The notes under the pieces were generated by a model. The model did no database searches, was not told the origin of the DNA, and was given only the letters and a program-made list of their open reading frames with translations. Shown here piece after piece: positions 62,130-64,000 of a DNA stretch of 64,000 nucleotides. Position 1 is the first letter of the stretch, and every line of letters starts with the position of its first letter. Made by a program: the position numbers and the translations under genes. This DNA comes from Vibrio scophthalmi LMG 19158. Its GTDB lineage: Bacteria > Pseudomonadota > Gammaproteobacteria > Enterobacterales > Vibrionaceae. Location: positions 28,635 to 92,634 of the forward strand of contig NZ_AFWE01000051.1 of NCBI RefSeq assembly GCF_000222585.1, written 5' to 3'.

Positions 62130-63740
62130 TTATGCTTTCGTTGAAGAAGCTTCACCAAATTGCTGTTGTGCCATCGCTTTGGCAATTTGTGGGGCTTGCC
62201 ATAACGAAGGCAATAACACAAACGACACTGGTACTGCGGTGATGACAATGAATGACTGCAAGGCCGATATACCGCCGGAACCCATCGAAATCAGAGCAAT
62301 CGCAACCAGCCCCATCAAAATACCCCAAAAGGCACGCATTGCACCGCTTGGTTGCGTTGATCCTGTTACCACCACACTAATGGTGTAAGTCATTGAATCA
62401 CCGGTCGTGACGATGAAGGTGGTGGTGAGAATCAAAAACAACACCGCAATGACGGATGGCATAGGCAGTTGATTGGTAATTGCTAGCAGGACACCTGGTA
62501 GGTTAAATCCTTCGAACGCCGTTGATATAACGCCTGGTTCGGCCAGTTCATAAGCAAGCCCTGAACCACCGACAATGCTAAACCAGAAGCAAGTGATCAG
62601 CGGTGCGATGATGGAGATAGAGAGAATCAATTGGCGAATAGTACGACCACGAGAAATTCGCGCAATAAAGATCGCCATCATTGGGCCGTAACCAATAAAC
62701 CAACCCCAGAAAAATACCGTCCACCAACTAAGCCAATCAGTATCGCCGCGATAGAGCGCCATAGGTACGAAGTTGTTGACCATTTTCGCCACGCCTTGCA
62801 TATAGCCGTCAATAATGAAGCTTGTTGGGCCAAATAGCAGGATGAAGATGATCAGTGCCGCGGAAAGAATAATGTTATAGCGACTGATGAGCTGAATACC
62901 ACGGCTCAGACCGCTAAGAGCGGATAAGGTATACATCGCGATGGCAAACAGTACCACCAGACTTTGCGTGATTAATGTATCTTGCACGCCAAATAGAGAG
63001 TTAAGTGCGTAGCTAATTTGCAGACCAAGAAAACCAATCGGTCCAATGGTACCAGCCGCAACCGCAATAATGCAGAAAGTATCCGTTAGGGTACCAATCC
63101 AGCCGTTGATCGCCTTATCACCAAAAATAGGGTACAGCAAAGTACGAGGCTGTAATGGCAAGCCTTTATCGTAATGCAGGTGCATTAGGACAATCGCCGC
63201 TAAGCTTCCCAGAATAGCCCAAGCAAGGAATCCCCAGTGCAGGAATGACTGTGACAAGGCATTGAGTGCCAGGGTACGACCTTCTGCTTCACCATAAAAA
63301 GGAGGTGAAGAGACAAAGTGAGCAATCGGCTCAGCAGCAGCCCAAAAAACACCACCGCCAGCAAGTAAGGTGCAAAGAACAATCGCCAACCATTTGAAGG
63401 TGTCGAGCTCTGGGGTTTTAAGATTACCGAGTTTAACGTCGCCTGTGCGAGCGAAGGCAAGATAGAGACCAATAATAAAGTTGGCCAGCAAAAGTATTTG
63501 CCAAAATGGGCCAAACCATTGAGTCACTTTAGAGAATCCAACTTGAATCACGCTGGACAGAGTAGGGGTATCGAAAACAGCAAGCAGTACGAAGAGAACG
63601 AGAAAGCCGCCACTTAACCAGAGTACTGGACTGGAGAAGGCGTTTACCGTGTTTGATGCATCACTTTGTTCGGGGGGATGAGAAGCAAGGTAATTTTCAT
63701 CTGCTGATTTACGAGCAACAGATTGTGTCAAATTCGACAT
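62130..63740 (-). CDS. BCCT-family transporter (betaine/choline/carnitine type)
   Basis: Inner-membrane secondary carrier of quaternary-amine osmolytes, twelve helices over 536 residues. The family's conserved cytoplasmic-side loop 'FIARISRGRTIRQLILS' is clear. Two deviations: the segment before it reads 'WGWFIGYGPMMAIFIARIS', where most members have W-x-PFVG, and the helix-3 region is 'LLAGGGVFWAAAEPIAHF' instead of the GxGxG-type 'GIGIGLMFFGVAEP'. The substrate or coupling ion may therefore be unusual. The weak ribosome binding site leaves the start slightly uncertain. Marine vibrios carry several BCCTs for salt adaptation. 63741-64000 upstream shows no gene. Confidence 0.9.
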   Translation of the reverse strand: MSNLTQSVARKSADENYLASHPPEQSDASNTVNAFSSPVLWLSGGFLVLFVLLAVFDTPTLSSVIQVGFSKVTQWFGPFWQILLLANFIIGLYLAFARTGDVKLGNLKTPELDTFKWLAIVLCTLLAGGGVFWAAAEPIAHFVSSPPFYGEAEGRTLALNALSQSFLHWGFLAWAILGSLAAIVLMHLHYDKGLPLQPRTLLYPIFGDKAINGWIGTLTDTFCIIAVAAGTIGPIGFLGLQISYALNSLFGVQDTLITQSLVVLFAIAMYTLSALSGLSRGIQLISRYNIILSAALIIFILLFGPTSFIIDGYMQGVAKMVNNFVPMALYRGDTDWLSWWTVFFWGWFIGYGPMMAIFIARISRGRTIRQLILSISIIAPLITCFWFSIVGGSGLAYELAEPGVISTAFEGFNLPGVLLAITNQLPMPSVIAVLFLILTTTFIVTTGDSMTYTISVVVTGSTQPSGAMRAFWGILMGLVAIALISMGSGGISALQSFIVITAVPVSFVLLPSLWQAPQIAKAMAQQQFGEASSTKA

Positions 63741-64000
63741 TGAGTGTTCGCTTTTATCGTCGTCAGCCGTTTAATTCAGTCTGTGTTGTGCGACATATTG
63801 TTGAGCTGATCGGTGAATTTTCCTCGTCTATTGCAGAGTCATTTTGTGACCTAGCAAAGGTTGAGGCTGTGAAAGGGGCGCTATATTAACACATTTGAAG
63901 GTAGGAGGAAAATCGAGGTAAACGATAGGAAAAACGTTGCTCATCCCTGAGCATAGCGAATTATTTCATTTTAGCAGAAACTTCAAGCATTTGATCTGTA

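Noticed and set aside
63653-63889. 78-codon frame overlapping the start of the BCCT gene
   Set aside because: It overlaps the BCCT coding sequence on the other strand and shows no ribosome binding site or family pattern.
1-64000. CRISPR array, prophage, integron or tRNA/rRNA genes
   Set aside because: No regularly spaced repeats, phage structural genes, integrase or attC-like repeats, or rRNA sequence were noticed on either strand; tRNA absence is by eye only.

Overview
The window looks like a piece of a Vibrio chromosome, most likely chromosome II. The predicted proteins read as typical Vibrionaceae products. The gene order DUF368 / PilZ (PlzD-like) ... deoD / DUF523-DUF1722 / MerR / photolyase / L,D-transpeptidase matches, from memory, the region around VCA0040 to VCA0058 of V. 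cholerae chromosome II. No rRNA, tRNA, CRISPR array, prophage or intact insertion sequence was seen. Genes are densely packed and most units end in readable hairpin terminators.

Layout. 1-4.6 kb: the end of an outer-membrane protein gene and a 1379-residue protein of unknown function. 4.7-13.5 kb: housekeeping and small-protein genes (arfB, a proline-iminopeptidase-like hydrolase, a secreted ankyrin protein, fpr, a GlpM-like protein, nagB, a SEL1-repeat protein). 13.6-19.1 kb: sstT, a second-type rsgA, a three-gene copper-delivery operon (membrane-anchored protein, SCO1, PCu(A)C), an acetyltransferase and a DUF2057 protein. 19.3-30.6 kb: a Lap-type operon (lapC-lapG-lapD-lapB) with type I secretion parts and c-di-GMP-controlled periplasmic proteolysis. 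pdxH and a PAS-LuxR regulator follow, then two paralogous exported PEGA proteins.

31-37.5 kb: the proline-use locus, with an AraC activator (PutR-like), a short PutA, a separate small protein that looks like the missing C-terminal domain of longer PutAs, and putP. putP carries a one-base deletion that splits it into two frames. 37.6-45.7 kb: an Lrp-type regulator, membrane proteins, an ABC exporter, a DUF368 lipid-carrier translocase, a PilZ protein, an acetyltransferase and an MFS transporter. 45.7-48.8 kb: a complete ECF vitamin transporter. 49.2-55.6 kb: a YiaV/YiaW-like pair, two TPR-GGDEF proteins in tandem (one active, one degenerate) and a transposase-like protein. 55.8-61.9 kb: deoD and a divergent operon of a TudS-like DUF523-DUF1722 protein, a MerR regulator, DNA photolyase and an L,D-transpeptidase. 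A YitT protein and a BCCT transporter close the window.

The main themes are c-di-GMP signalling (LapD, PlzD-like, two GGDEF proteins), proline and osmolyte handling (put locus, BCCT), and a probable light- or damage-linked photolyase operon with a paired TGTAC-type operator. The points most worth checking are the broken putP, the free-standing PutA C-terminal domain, the paired operator at 56.8 kb, and several structured intergenic stretches (27.3, 43.7 and 49.1 kb) that could be unrecognised RNAs.
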